A stretch of 64,000 nucleotides of DNA from Rhizophagus irregularis (GCF_026210795.1 NC_089431.1:5146001-5210000); one strand, 5' to 3'; shown: positions 35,467-47,700, counted from the first letter of the stretch. Notes: generated by a model not told the origin, from the sequence alone. Numbers and translations: made by a program.

Positions 35467-36959
35467 ATGATTGACAATAAACTTTTGCCAAAATTATCAC
35501 AAAATTTACTTGAAATATTAAACGATGAAGAATATTATGATATTACAATTGAAGTTGGTAGTGACCCTTACGTAAAAGTATTTCGTGCTCATATGATTAT
35601 TTTAAATTATCGTTCACCTTATTTGAGAAGAATTTTGTCAACTAATAAAAAGAAAAATGACGGAGTTTTAACACATATTAAATTGCCAAATATTTTACCA
35701 GAGATTTTTCAAATAGTTTTAAGGTAAAAAAGAATTATTATAATATTAATCTTAATATTTTTATTTTATTTTATTATTTAACTTATTGTCATTTAATTAG
35801 GTATATCTATGGGGGGAAAATTTCTTTTGAAGAATTTGATAATTCAGATATTGTTAAAATTATGATTGCTGCTAATGAATTGAGTCTTCATGAATTAATA
35901 CCTTATTTAGAATCTTTTTTAATTGAAAATAAAGCAAATTGGGTGGAAGAAAATTTTGATTTGATATATGAAACAAGTTTTGAAAATAATTCTTTCTCGA
36001 AACTTCAAAAATACTGCAAAGATTTAGTTTCTAAAGAACCAAGCAAAATATTCAATTCCCCAAATTTCTCTTCAATTCCAGAAAATCTTTTAATCACGCT
36101 TGTCCAAAATAATAATCTTCAAATGAACGAAATTCAAGTTTGGGAACATGTAATTAAATGGGGGCTTGCACAAAATCCTGAACTTCCCTCTGATCCTATA
36201 AGCTTTTCAAAGAATGATTTCAATATTTTAAGGAATACTTTACAACAATGTATTTCATATATTAGATTCCATAATTTAGGTTCAAGAGAATTTTTGAAAG
36301 AAGTAAAACCTTATAAAAAAATCTTACCAAAGAAATTATATAATGATTTGTTAGATTATTTTTTGGATAATGACAGTAAAAAACCAGTACCTCGTATAAT
36401 CGAAGAAAATAAAGGAATACATTCAAAATATATTGGTTCTAAAATAATTACATTTCAGCATGCTGAATTAATTTCAAAATGGATTGATAAATTAGAAACT
36501 AAAGACAAATTAACAACCTTATACGAGTTTAAGTTGCTATATCACGATTATCATGGTGAGCTGAACCATAGCTTTAATAAATTCCGAGAGATTTGCTTAA
36601 ATAAAGCTCGCACCATAACAGTTATCAAAGCGAAGGATAGTAACAAAATTCTTGGAGGATATAATCCGATTGAATGGAAGTTTGATAATAACTTTGGAAT
36701 TACTAAAGATAGTTTTATATTCTCCTTTAGTAATAATAGTATCGAGAACTACATTTTAAGTCATGTAAAGAATGAAAAGAAAGCTATATATAGTGGGACA
36801 TTGTACAATCTTATTCTAGCATTTGATATTGACTTGAGATTATACAGCGATGCTTTTAGCCAATTAAGATTTAGTTGTGAAAAAAGTTCTTATGAAAAAC
36901 ATATCGGAGAAATCAACCAATTATGTATAGAAAAATTTGAAGTATTTCAAATTGTGTAA
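35467..36959 (+). CDS. BTB-BACK-TLDc protein
   Basis: Exons 35467-35723 (257 nt) and 35801-36959 give 471 residues. The start MIDNKLLPK is chosen by homology, since the open frame upstream of it has no ATG. BTB, BACK (YIYGGKISFEEFD onward) and TLDc (KIITFQHAELISKWIDKLE ... KILGGYNPIEWKF ... KDSFIFSF ... KFEVFQIV) are complete. It is the closest intact relative of the frameshifted gene at 32715; their upstream blocks are also shared. Polyadenylation signal at 37044-37049. Confidence 0.9.
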
Positions 36960-37904
36960 GATTTATATTGAACCCAAAGATTTGTATTAATTTTCATATT
37001 ATCCATATTTTATTTTATTTGTATTGATTCCTATAGATTATTAAATAAAAAAATCTGGGCCGCCAAACAGTCTTTTTTAGAAAAAAAATTATAAACAAAT
37101 AAAATAATCGTTATTTGCATTTATTTGCAAAGAATTATTCAATTATTGCAATAGCCGACGTTAATTTTTTTAAATTGGTTTAATTGAATGATCTTTAATT
37201 TACTAATATTAGTTATCATTATATCTGACGTCTAATACGCTCAATTATTAAAAAAATTCTAATCAGTTTAAATGCTTCTCATTTTTATTTTATTATGAAT
37301 GATTTTACCAAGATATTCTTCTATTATTATCATAACAAGTAATATAATGAAAAATTTAACTTTGAAAATTTACTTAAATATAAAGGGACCGAGGTTGAAC
37401 CTAATTATAAACTAAATTCTTGATTTTGACAAATTTAAAACCTTTTTCAAATATAAAAAAGAGAGAAATTATTTTTCCAAAAAATTTAAATTATTAATAT
37501 CATTAAAATACTAATACAATTTTTTATTACGCAGCATTTTTGAGATAACCTGTTTTAACTTGAAATCACGGACAAACATGGTATCATGATCTAACTTGTT
37601 TGATAACCCGATCTGAACGGATAATTTAACAATTAATTAAATATTTTTTTATTTTTTTTTTTAAAAAAAATATTAATTGATTCAATGGCCATTATTGAAT
37701 TTTTTTAAAAAAATAATTTATTCATTGAGATTTATTAGAATATTCACTTCCAGTTGTACTTTGTAAAGCTGTTACGTTCTTCTATGTTAAATAAAAATAA
37801 ATTAAAAAATCAAAAATTAAATCTTCTTGGTGAACGTTAATAATTAAATTATTATTATGCTTTTTAATAATGAAAATAATTTTATTATAATTAAAAATAA
37901 AAAA
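36960..37904. other. 3' flank and AT-rich spacer
   Basis: Conserved TLDc 3' flank to about 37440, then homopolymer-rich sequence without recognisable features. Confidence 0.4.
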
Positions 37905-38155
37905 CAAATATTCATATAAATTCAACTTAATAAATGATGTGATTTGTTAAATGAACAGACATATTCATATGAAATATGAAGTCGCTAGTAAAATATCATA
38001 CGATAGTTTTGATGTGAATGAAAAAATTAATTATAATTTAATCCATCTCATGGTTATAGTAATCAGATAATTCTCAAAACTGATTGCGTTTTATTACTTT
38101 TGATAGTACTGTTTGATTTGAAACGTATTTATTTTTCTAATTTATTAAGAGCAAC
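37905..38155 (-). repeat. Dispersed repeat, inverted copy
   Basis: Inverse of 30505-30720: CTTAATAAATGATGTGATTT, ATGAAGTCGCTAGTAAAATA and TTATTTTTCTAATTTATTAA are shared. Confidence 0.6.
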
Positions 38156-39009
38156 TTAATTTTTTGCTGTCATCCTATTCCAATTTACAATAGTAAGCTT
38201 CAGTTTGTGAATGGAATTTTTTTTTTGATCTGAAGTTTAACTAATATCTGGTGTCTTCTAGAACTTATTAACGAAAAAAAATTATAAATTGATGACAATA
38301 AAGATCATACTGTAATAAAACTTTAGAATTTATTAAGTAAAAATTATCAATAAACAAGATTCGAGTAGCTAATAAATTTAGCATACTTTTTGTGATTCTT
38401 GTTGAATCACCAAGAGCTCGTCATTCTTTAATTGCTTATTCAATAAAACTTATTAGAAATGAATAATGTACAATTTTTTACAAATGTTCATTGAAAGTAC
38501 GTGCACCGAAATTACATAACTATAAATTACTTTTGATTTATTTTACTACTAATATATATTCAAGTGAATATCATTTTTTTGATAAAATATAAATAACTAC
38601 ACTGTTTATAATTCTTTTTTAATGTTATATATACTTTCAGAACCCGTTTTTAAGTCCGGAGCACACGTGTGACTAATGAGTGAACCTTGCATTGACTTTT
38701 TACGAGCCACTTTTATGAAACCTTTGCGTAGAATTAATAGTCCTTCGTTGAGTTCGTTACACTCAAAACTGAACATTTTAATAGCCAAAGCCCAAAGGTA
38801 TAAACAAATCAGTATTTTCATATAGTCACAATCATAGCCATTTTTATATGATAATTCCGATATTGTGACAAAGAGGAAATTGAGTTTTCGCTTTTTGGCA
38901 ATCCATTAAAAAAGACTATCATCACAATTCTAACTTAAGTTGTTAAATAAAGTTTGATGTACAGGAAGAAGTGAAGGATTTTCGAGAACTTCAGTCACGA
39001 GGTTGACAC
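38156..39009. other. Spacer upstream of the third TLDc gene
   Basis: No gene supported. Open frame 38606-38821 (-) has no domain or homologue in the window. Confidence 0.35.
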
Positions 39010-39368
39010 TAGAGCTGCAACCCGTCAGAATTTCTAGATCCGGATCATACCAAATCAAAACATAATGGGTATTACCCGTTATACAAATTTACCTTTTATG
39101 ATATGATTCAAGTAATATCCAGGTATTGACCGGGTAAATATCAATTCTTTTTCTCAATAAATATACAAATCAAGATATTTATTATATTATCTAAACTTTG
39201 GAAAATAAAAAAAATTATCAAATAAGAGTTGTTGTTAATTCTGGCCGGCATTAAAATTCTGGCCAGAGTTAACATCTTAACTCAGTGATTACCCAGGTTA
39301 TATGTGCAACACAACGGATACAAAACGGGTATTACCCATTTTTACCCGGGTAACGGGTCGCAGCTATA
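39010..39368. mobile_element. hAT-like MITE with degraded target site
   Basis: TAGAGCTGCAACCCGT at the left and the inverse of TATAGCTGCGACCCGTTACC at the right, with CCCG/ACGGG-rich subterminal motifs typical of one hAT MITE class. The 8-bp flanks GTTGACAC and ATTAACGG match at only four positions, so the duplication is decayed or absent. It lies 132 bp before the BTB gene at 39500. Confidence 0.6.
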
Positions 39369-39397
39369 ATTAACGGATCAGCAGATGAACGTGAAGC

Positions 39398-39443
39398 CAC
39401 ATGTAATTGTATATTTTCACGTGCCTATTAAACAAAGTTTAAA
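39398..39443 (+). promoter_or_regulatory. CACATG, CACGTG and TAAACAAAGTTTAAA boxes
   Basis: CACATG at 39398, CACGTG at 39418-39423, ATTAAACAAAGTTTAAA at 39427-39443, 57 bp before the ATG. TAAACAAAG here and TAAATAAAG at 59606 and 62223 mark the second BTB subfamily, against TAAATAAGG in the first. Confidence 0.5.
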
Positions 39444-39499
39444 AATAGATATTTTCGAATTGTTTTCTTTCATTTTCTCAATTTTATTTAAAAATTATA

Positions 39500-40974
39500 A
39501 TGGTTGATAATAAACTTTTGCCAAAATTATCTCAAAATTTACTCGAAACTTTAGATGATGAAGAATATTATGATATTATAATTGAGGTTGGCAAAGACCC
39601 TGACGTAAAAATATTTCGTGCTCATAAAATCATTTTAAATTATCGTTCACTATATTTGCGAAGAGTTTTATCAACCAATAAGAAGAAGAATGACGAAATT
39701 TTGACACATATAAGTTTACCAAATATTTCACCAGAAATTTTTCAAATAATATTAAGGTAATAAAAATATTAATTTAAAAAATTCAATGTGTTTTTTAATA
39801 AATAATTTCTAATATATCATCATTTTTACTTACTAGATATATCTATGGAGGAATAATTCCATTGGAAGAATATGATATCTTAAATATTGTTAAAATTTTG
39901 ATTACTGTTAATGAGCTTAATCTTCAAGAATTAATACCTTATTTAGAAACCTTCTTGCTTGAAAATAAAGAAAATTGGGTGGAACAACATTTTGATTTAA
40001 TATATCAAATGAGTTGTGAAAATGATTCTTTCTTAGAAATTCGGAAATATTGTATTGATTTGATTTCCAAAGAGCCAAATAAAATATTTAATTCACCAAA
40101 TTTTTCTTCAATTCAAGAAGAATTATTAATTGCGACTATTCAAAATAATAATCTTCGAATTAGCGAAATTCAAATTTGGGAACATGTGATAAAATGGGGA
40201 CTTGCACAAAATTCGGAACTTCCTCCTGATTATACAAGCTTTGCAAAAGATGATTTTAATACCTTAAAAAATACCTTACAAAAATGTATCCCTTATATTA
40301 AATTTCAAAATTTAACTTCAAAAGAATTTTTACATAATGTATTTCCTTATAGAGAAATTCTTCCCAAGGAATTATACATAGATTTATTAAAAACCTTTTT
40401 GAATAGTGATTATAGGCCGCCTAAAAATTTTAAAGTCGATTCAGTGATTATTTCAAATCAACATGTTGAATTAATCTCAAAATGGATTAATAAATTAAAA
40501 ATTACAGACAAGTTAACAACTTCATATGAATTCAAATTATTATATCGCGAATCTCGTGATGAGTCTGCTGGTGAACAGAATGATGGCTTTGATAAATTCC
40601 GAGAGATTTGCAGTAATCTATCTCGAACCATAACAGTTATTAAAGTGAAAAACAGTAATGAAATTCTTGGAGGTTATAATCCGATAGAATGGAAATTTGA
40701 TGGTAAATATGGCATTACTAAAGATAGTTTTATATTCTCCTTTAAAGATAATAATATCGAAAATTATGTTTTAAGTCATGTAAAGAATGAAAAGAAAGCT
40801 ATATATAATGGAACATATAATCTTTTCGGCCCATCATTTGATATTGACTTGTATTTATATAGAGATATGTCTGATAAATTAAGAATTGGTTGTGAAAAAA
40901 ATTCCTATGAAAAAGATTTCAAAGAGTTCGATCTTTCCTATATAGAAGAATTTGAAGTATTTCAAATTGTGTAA
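39500..40974 (+). CDS. BTB-BACK-TLDc protein, second subfamily
   Basis: Exons 39500-39756 (257 nt) and 39837-40974 give 464 residues. The BTB has LLETLDDEEYYD and GKDPDVKIFRAH, and the exon junction gives RYIYGGIIPLEEYDILNIVKIL, features shared with 59685 and 62302 but not with the genes at 16-37 kb. TLDc from about residue 295 (SVIISNQHVELISKWINKL) to EFEVFQIV. The acceptor is ACTAG/A rather than the TTAG/G of the first subfamily. Polyadenylation signal at 41072-41077. Confidence 0.9.
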
Positions 40975-41264
40975 TATTGACGTTGATTTGTAATATTTTT
41001 AATATTTTTTCTATAAAATAGTGATTTATTTTTATTCATATTTTATATATATTATTTCCTTTATATTGTTAAATAAAATTCTGTGTCATCAAACAATCTT
41101 TTTAAGAAAAAACATAATTGATTTGTGATGGAAATATGATTAATAAATTCTTCAATACAGAAAAAAATAAAATAAACTTCAAAGAATTCGTACTTATGAA
41201 TCTTTGGAGTTTCTGTACTTTGAAAGCCCACCCGAAAGCTGAACCTATAAAAAAAAAAGTAAAA
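40975..41264. other. 3' flank of the TLDc gene
   Basis: 3' UTR with AATAAA at 41072-41077; a small open frame begins at 41118 and runs into the purine tract. Confidence 0.4.
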
Positions 41265-41396
41265 AAAGTGAAAGGGGGAAGGGGAAGGAAGGAAAAGGGA
41301 AGGAAGGAAAAGGAGAATGAAGGAAGAGAAAGGGAAGAAGGGGAAACAGGGAAGGGGAACGAAGGAAAGGAAAGGGGAGGGGAAGAAAAAAATTAA
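41265..41396. repeat. Purine-rich GGAAGG/GGGAAA tract
   Basis: About 130 bp of nearly pure A/G on the plus strand. The open frame across it (41118-41396) encodes only K/G/E/R low complexity and is not called as a gene. The complementary bias appears at 47936-48312. Confidence 0.7.
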
Positions 41397-41398
41397 AA

Positions 41399-41442
41399 AA
41401 AGTTTAAAAAAGGATGTATAAGATGATCCTTTTTTAAACTTT
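41399..41442. repeat. Perfect 17-bp hairpin
   Basis: AAAGTTTAAAAAAGGAT, a 10-base loop, then ATCCTTTTTTAAACTTT. It directly abuts the purine tract and may be a small inverted-repeat element or an RNA structure. Confidence 0.6.
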
Positions 41443-41684
41443 TAATATGTGTAATGCATAATGCATAACATTTGATTAAATAATTCAATAAATCGACCAT
41501 AAATCATATATGTTGAAATTTGGCCTATTTTAATAATTTCCAAAATTTGGCCGAAATGTGTGACAGATCAGCCGATTTGTCATATGACTGAAAGTTTTTA
41601 TTTTGACCAGTAATAATAGTAACAACTACTATATTTTTGAAAAATGCAACAATTTACAAGGATGGTAATAAAATTTTTTATATA

Positions 41685-41850
41685 TTAAATAAAATCTTTA
41701 TAAATTGATATTTCTCAATTGAAAACTAATTAAGGTATAAATAAAATAATTAATGAATAATATTGGTTTTTTTATGATTTAATGTAGGTTCAAATAGTGA
41801 GTTAAATAATAGTACAGAAAACAGTTTAAACAAAAATCATAATTTAAAGG
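41685..41850 (+). pseudogene. Possible orphan kinase-tail exons
   Basis: 41691-41734 (AAATTGATATTTCTCAATTGA in its core) is close to exon 6 of the tandem kinase (10778-10810), preceded by the same TTAAATA context, but it is frame-broken. 41788-41849 has AG/GT borders and reads GSNSELNNSTENSLNKNHNLK, in the style of kinase tails. No catalytic domain is near. Confidence 0.35.
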
Positions 41851-42025
41851 TAATTAACAACTAAATTTTGGTTGGCATTACCAATATTATCAGGTGGCAT
41901 GATATAATTTTTTTCATATAAACATTATTTTCCAAAACTTTTTTTTATAAAATTACCTGTTTAATGTTTACTTTTAAGTGTATTATTATTTTATTTTTAT
42001 ATTTATTTATTTATTTATTTTAAAA

Positions 42026-42401
42026 TTGCTATGAATCGCCGGAGGCGATCATCACCGGTGTCACGTGATTTTTAATAATGTATAATTTGTCACCCCGCGT
42101 CACACCCTCCTTGTTTCCGTTTTTACTATGTATTCTAGGGACAGAATTTTTTTAGTATGAAAAATCCTATTTGTCACCCTTATTCGTCACATCCCATAAT
42201 TTCAGCTAAATTTTATAATTCCAGCCAAAATTGCCTTTTTGGAAACTTGAGTAACGTTATACAATCCAAAAAAGGCAATTTTGTTTCTCATAAAAATCGA
42301 TAAAGTTGGTTACACAAGATTCCAAAAAGGCATTTTCTATGTCGATCATTTAATTCCGGCCAAAATTAAAGAAATCACGTGACGCCGGCGATAAATAGCA
42401 A
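42026..42401. mobile_element. Candidate inverted-repeat element with internal hairpin
   Basis: TTGCTATGAATCGCCGG with GTCACGTGATTT at the left; AAATCACGTGACGCCGGCGAT and AATAGCAA in inverse at the right, about 376 bp. An internal stem AAAATTGCCTTTTTGGA pairs with 42265-42282. A copy of the left motif CCGGTGTCACGTGATTTTTAA recurs at 47972. No target duplication identified. Confidence 0.45.
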
Positions 42402-43240
42402 ACTCCTTTTTTTTTCTTTTCAAAATGAATTTTTTTTATAAATTAGTAAGAATTATGCTAAACAGGATTTTGAATATTAATGTATTTTTAAATATTTTTG
42501 ATATGGTATATTTTGATATGATAGATTTTATTTTGACTTTGTCGTATAATTTTAATCCTAATATGAAAAATTTTTGTGATTGAAAATATCTTAATTAATT
42601 TTAAAAATAAGATTTTGTATAAACTTTATTAAGCGATATGCATAAAAATATAAAAACACATATTTCTCATTCTAGAAATAACAACCAACCAGAAGTATAA
42701 ATTCTTTTTTTTTACAAAGGATCGAAGACAATGAATATTACTGTGAATTTATACTTGTATCATATTATTTGATGTTAATTATTTCAATTTTGATAAAAAT
42801 AAACATGTTTTTTTAACATCATTTTTGCAATTTACCATAAAACACATTATAAACGTTATCCTCTTATTTAAATTGACTCTTAATACAAAAAATTTCTCTC
42901 ATTATTAATAAATGTCTAGTAATCATATCTTTAAAACATTGTATACAGGATATTAATTATACTAGCAATAATACTGGATGAAATTTGTGATATTATATTA
43001 TTACTCATCTAAACAACTCATTTATTAATCGGATTTCAATTAACTTATATAATTGATCTCACATAGGGACCAAGATATTACAAGCAGTGAAGGTGGTAGT
43101 AGGTTGTGAGTCCCTTAGGCTTAAACCCTGATGCATAATTAATTAATTAAAAGTAAATTCTGTACTATATAGACATTTATTGATAATAAAGTGTGAAATG
43201 ATAAATCTTTTTTCCTTATGAATGTTAAATTATGATTATA
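42402..43240. other. AT-rich spacer
   Basis: Apart from one less AT-rich patch at 43060-43135, which has no open frame, nothing is recognisable. Confidence 0.35.
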
Positions 43241-43515
43241 TTTCTGCAATGTGAGCCATATTTATTCATTCTTACATGGATTGCATCATGTTAAATACAT
43301 CATGATACTTATTTTTTCACTAGTTTGTTCTAAATTAATATGAAAAATGCAATCCTATTTATGCAATATGAGCAATATTTATTCATTCTTACATGGATTG
43401 CATCATGTTAAATACATCATGATACTGTTTTTTTACTAGTTTGTTCTAGATTAATATGAAAAAATGTTATATATGCAATGTGAGCAATTTTTATTCATTC
43501 TTACATGAATTGCAT
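43241..43515. repeat. Tandem repeat of about 105-113 bp, 2.4 copies
   Basis: TGCAATGTGAGC followed by TTTATTCATTCTTACATGGA and CATCATGTTAAATACATCATGATAC, starting near 43247, 43361 and 43467; the third copy is truncated. Confidence 0.7.
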
Positions 43516-43712
43516 ATAAAGTTTATAATCTTTTGTAATAATGAGTTGGACTGACAAAAGCTGAATATTTGATAATGCTTTTTTTGTGTCAATGAGTCAT
43601 ATGATTTTTTTATATTTAAATCCCCAATTTCTCAACTTTTAACTTGCTTTTTTTTTTTCTAATACACATTTTTTACAGATACTTTATTATATTATTTTAT
43701 TATTATTATTTC

Positions 43713-43738
43713 ATATATATATATAATATATATATAAG
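43713..43738 (+). promoter_or_regulatory. TA-rich run before the bromodomain gene
   Basis: (TA)n ending in TATATATAAG 15-25 bp before the proposed ATG at 43753. It is close for a TATA box, so the first exon or the start is uncertain. Confidence 0.3.
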
Positions 43739-43752
43739 TTAATGAATGAATC

Positions 43753-45865
43753 ATGAATATAACTGAAATTTATATTGGATATGATGGTAAGAATAAATCT
43801 AAATTCTAAATTCTAAATCTTTACTTTAACAAGAGTTCATTCACTAACTCATTAACTACTATTAGCTCTTGTTTCTTACTTAATTGAATCAAAAAATCAG
43901 ACTTACTACTATAGATTTTTGAGTCTTAACCGAGATATTATTATTTCTTCACTAAATTCACTAACTAACTCTTCATTAGTATTGGACTTGGACAAATGGC
44001 AAAATTTTGATGTTACCTGGTACAACCGCTTTTTAAATGTAGCCAAAAACTTATTTGAACCAGATATTTTTGTTGCAGTAAAGGATAAGGTGCATTTATT
44101 TTTTATTTTGCAAAGTGTGGGTAACTCTTAAAACTGGTCGTGGTCACTTAATGAGAATTACTGGATTCGTTGGTTTGGTAATCAACCCTTGCTCTCAATT
44201 CAGGCACCCTAACTTTGTTGTTTAGTAAAGTCTGCTTGTTCTGGAGGAGGAACTGGCTATGTACCTTCTTTACTACTAAATAAAAAATTGTGCACTATTA
44301 ACAATTTCTTCTTATTACAGATAAAAACAGAACATTTACAACGTATAAAAGAATTACAAATATTCTGGCAAGAAATCATTAAAGAATTTGATATTTCTGA
44401 AACTTTACAATTAGATTTAACTAAAAAGAAGCAAGAAGTTATTAAAAAGAATCTAATACTTACTGAAATTTCTCAACCAGATACATCACTTCCAAAAAAG
44501 CAGACAAGTAAAGATATACTTACTGAAATTTCTCAACCATATACATCACTTCCAAAAAAGCAGACAAGTAAAGATTCAAGTCTTTCTAAAACTTTACAAC
44601 CAGATTTACAAATTATTAAGGAATATGAAAAGGAAAATCTAGTACTTGCTGAAACAGTTGTATTACTTTCAAAAAAAACAGTTAAAATTCCTGTTGAAAA
44701 TCATTCTGAAACTTTACAATCAGTTTTACCTAATAAGAAATTTCAATATACTGCCTTTTGTTATGATATACTTCATGCACTTGAAAACAAATCTTATGCT
44801 AATTTATTCTATAAATATATTGAAAGAGATATTAAAAATAAGATTATAAAACATCCAATGGATTTATTTACTATAAAATTAAAATTAAAAAATAATCAAT
44901 ATACAAGTTTAGAAGAATTTGAAAATGATATTCGTTTAATATTTTGCAATTGTTATACATATAATGATGTTGAAAGTGAAATATATAGTTTAGGTAAAGC
45001 ATTAGAATGTATTTTTAATAAAAAATGGAATAAAAATCTGATTCTTCAAGATAGACAAACAAGAGAATTAAAAAGAGTAAGAGATGATAATACTGAAGAT
45101 ACTGATAGATCTTGGAAGAAACAAATTCAAACTTTAGAACAAAATAAGAACAATTTAACATATAGACAGGTTGTTAATGATGCACTTCTTATTGCTTCAG
45201 CATATGAAAATCTTGTTATAGGTAATATTATACCTTTTATTGAAATTTTAAAAACTTTTCTGTTAACAAGATCAAAAATGTCTTTATCTTTGGCAAATGA
45301 ATCTATGCTTCAAGCAATTGTTGAAAGTCTTTTGCCATTAAAATATCGTGTTCCAGAACTTTCATTAGTAATGGATGGCAAAAAATCAAAAGGATCAGGT
45401 CGCTTTGGTTATTCAGATATTTTTGTTTTAAAAGGAATAGGAGATAATTATATTAGCTTAGAATTAAAATATATTTCATTGATTGGTTTGATAAAAAATC
45501 AAAAAGTTGGATTTGGTGCAAATGAATTAGAAAATTTAGATAAAATTCTTGAAAAAGAAAATGAAGAAATTTTATTAAAAAGATCATATACATATTGGTC
45601 AAAAGAATTAAAAAAGACTAATCAGACAACTATAGGTGAAATACTAAATAATGGTATAAGTCAATTGAAATCATATATGAATACAATTTCAAAAGGAAAA
45701 GTTGCTAATTATTCTAGTTCAGGAGTATTTGATGAACGTATTGAAATAATTAATTCAAATCCTAATAAATTAAAAGGATTTGTTATTTTAGTAATTGGTT
45801 TTCGTCGTATTTTATGTAAACCTATTGAAGAAGTAATATCTAATTATAATTATAACAAAATTTAA
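43753..45865 (+). CDS. Bromodomain protein with C-terminal PD-(D/E)XK nuclease-like domain
   Basis: Proposed exons 43753-43786, 43866-44089 and 44321-45865 give 600 residues in one frame. Residues about 229-323 are a bromodomain: HPMDLFTIKLKL (264 onward), EEFENDIRLIF, NCYTYND with the acetyl-lysine-contacting Asn301, and IYSLGKALE...W322. Bromodomains read acetylated histone tails. Residues about 400-600 hold a PD-(D/E)XK fold: helix ANESMLQAIVESLL, GYSDIFV with Asp452, and LELKYI with Glu467 and Lys469, i.e. D-x14-E-x-K, an intact active-site pattern. A 60-bp exact-length direct repeat (44456-44515, 44516-44575) duplicates EISQPxTSLPKKQTSKD. Intron 2 is 231 bp, long for this window. Exon 3 is secure; exons 1-2 are inferred from splice sites and phase. 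Confidence 0.75.
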
Positions 45866-47428
45866 AGTATATTTAATAATATATTTAATATACTACTAAT
45901 TATTCATTAATAAGTTTAAAATATTTAATTTTTAGTATTTACTGAATTTTTCTATCTTTTTAGATTCTATAACAAATTATAAAATTACAAAATAAAAATA
46001 TAAATTATTTTAATGTTTTTTTAAAGTAATTTTATTAATTTATATATAATATTTGTTATACTAATATTAAATTTAATAATATTTTCATATATTATAAAAC
46101 AAGTTATAATTTAACTTTACTAATAATTTTTCATTACTACATTTCATATATTTAGATTCTCTTTCACATTTTCTCAATTTATCAAACCTTTTACAATTAA
46201 ATTCTTTTATGTCCAGCATTAAAATTTCACAAATAAGAATTCTTCCCTCTTTAGACTTTGGCTATATCAGACTCACACATCATTACTTATACATCATAAC
46301 TTCGTAGTCATTCTAATATAACTCTTATTTACAATTCTATTATTCAATTTTATTAAATTTCATAATCAAAAATCCTTCCAAATACTCATTATAATAAATC
46401 TTACTCAACCCCTATACCTTTCTATAATTGATATAAAAATATTTCACTGCATTATTTCTATTCAATCTTTGATTATTTTTCATTAAATTTCATATTACAT
46501 GAAGTTAATACTTTTATATAATTTTATCAAACTTTTATCTGAGCGAGTTTATCATACTTATTATTAATACTCATAATTTCTATTTTATAAAATTTTCTAG
46601 GCGAGCATCATTTCACTAAGCACTTCTCCCACATCTCAGATTTCTTTAAGCTAGATAGCCACACAATGAATTACTTTACTATAGGTAGATTTCCTATAAC
46701 AACTCTTAGTGCAATACTAAAATTTTTATTCACTTGCCTGGTAACTAGCTTAATTACTATTGATTTCTTTTTAATCACATATCTACTATATATATGGAGA
46801 ATTGGGGATAGCAGATCTTTTTCTCAGACCACTTTATCACGACTGAACCTGCATCCTCACCATAATCAGTAACCAACTACTATTATGTTTTTAACAAAGA
46901 AAAGTGTTTATTTATTATTTTTATTATTATCATTTATTATTTTTAAAGGCGATGATATCAAATGTAAGTCTGAAACCAACTTGTATTTATACATTTTAAA
47001 GTTACATTGATTATTTTTATACTGTATTCACGTAAAAATGGGCTAAGAATTTTATAATAAATAAGGGATAACGTTTATAACATGTTTTATGACAAATTGA
47101 TTAAATTGTACTAAATTATGATATTATTCTGAATAGCTTGAAATTGAAATAATTAGCAAAGATTTTATTAAATCATATGTCACAAGCAAAAATTCACGGT
47201 AATATTTTCTATTTGTTAAAAAAAATTCGTACTTCTGGTTGATTGTTATTGTTAGAATGAGAAATATGCGTTTTTTTACATTTTTATACATATTTCTTAA
47301 TAATAAAATTATACAAAATCTGAGATATAGAAAAAGATTTTGGATGAACACATTCAAATTACAACATTTACTTGTTATAAATTGCAATATTATGAATATA
47401 AATTTAAAAATCATTTACATCTATTTAG
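45866..47428. other. AT-rich spacer
   Basis: Thymine/cytosine-rich from 46140 to 46560. A 68-codon frame at 46666-46872 has one hydrophobic stretch but no family signature; the overlapping frames at 47124-47466 are not convincing either. Confidence 0.35.
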
Positions 47429-47700
47429 GTATATCTATGAAGGAAAACTTCTTTGGAAGAATATAATGGGACTATTTAGAATTTATTTTGATTGAAAAAT
47501 AAAGCAATTTGAATAGAACAAAATTTTGATTTGATATATCAAGCAAGTTTTTGAGAATGATTCTTTCTTAAAGCTTCAAATATTGCAAAGATTTAATTTC
47601 TAAACAAGAACCAACTAAAATTTTTAATTCACCAAATTTTTCAATTCCAAAAAAATTTTAACTATACTTATCCAAAATGATAATCTTCAAAATGAATGAA
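47429..47700 (+). pseudogene. BTB pseudogene, 5' part of exon 2
   Basis: Begins at the usual acceptor with GTATATCTATGAAGGAAAAC (YIYEGK) and follows the family through SFLIENK, QNFDLIYQASF, NDSFLKLQ, KIFNSPNFS and QNDNLQMNE, with several frameshifts and stops. No BTB exon 1 is found upstream. The sequence stops inside BACK and resumes at 50141. Confidence 0.7.

Noticed and set aside
41118-41396. 92-codon K/E/G/R-rich frame (+)
   Set aside because: Produced by the purine tract; the N-terminal part has no homologue.
43080-43135. Possible tRNA-derived SINE (GGTTGTGAGTCC resembling a B box)
   Set aside because: B-box match is imperfect, no convincing A box or cloverleaf, and no second copy in the window.
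46666-46872. 68-codon frame with a hydrophobic stretch (+)
   Set aside because: A single membrane-like segment in AT-rich DNA is expected by chance; no family signature.
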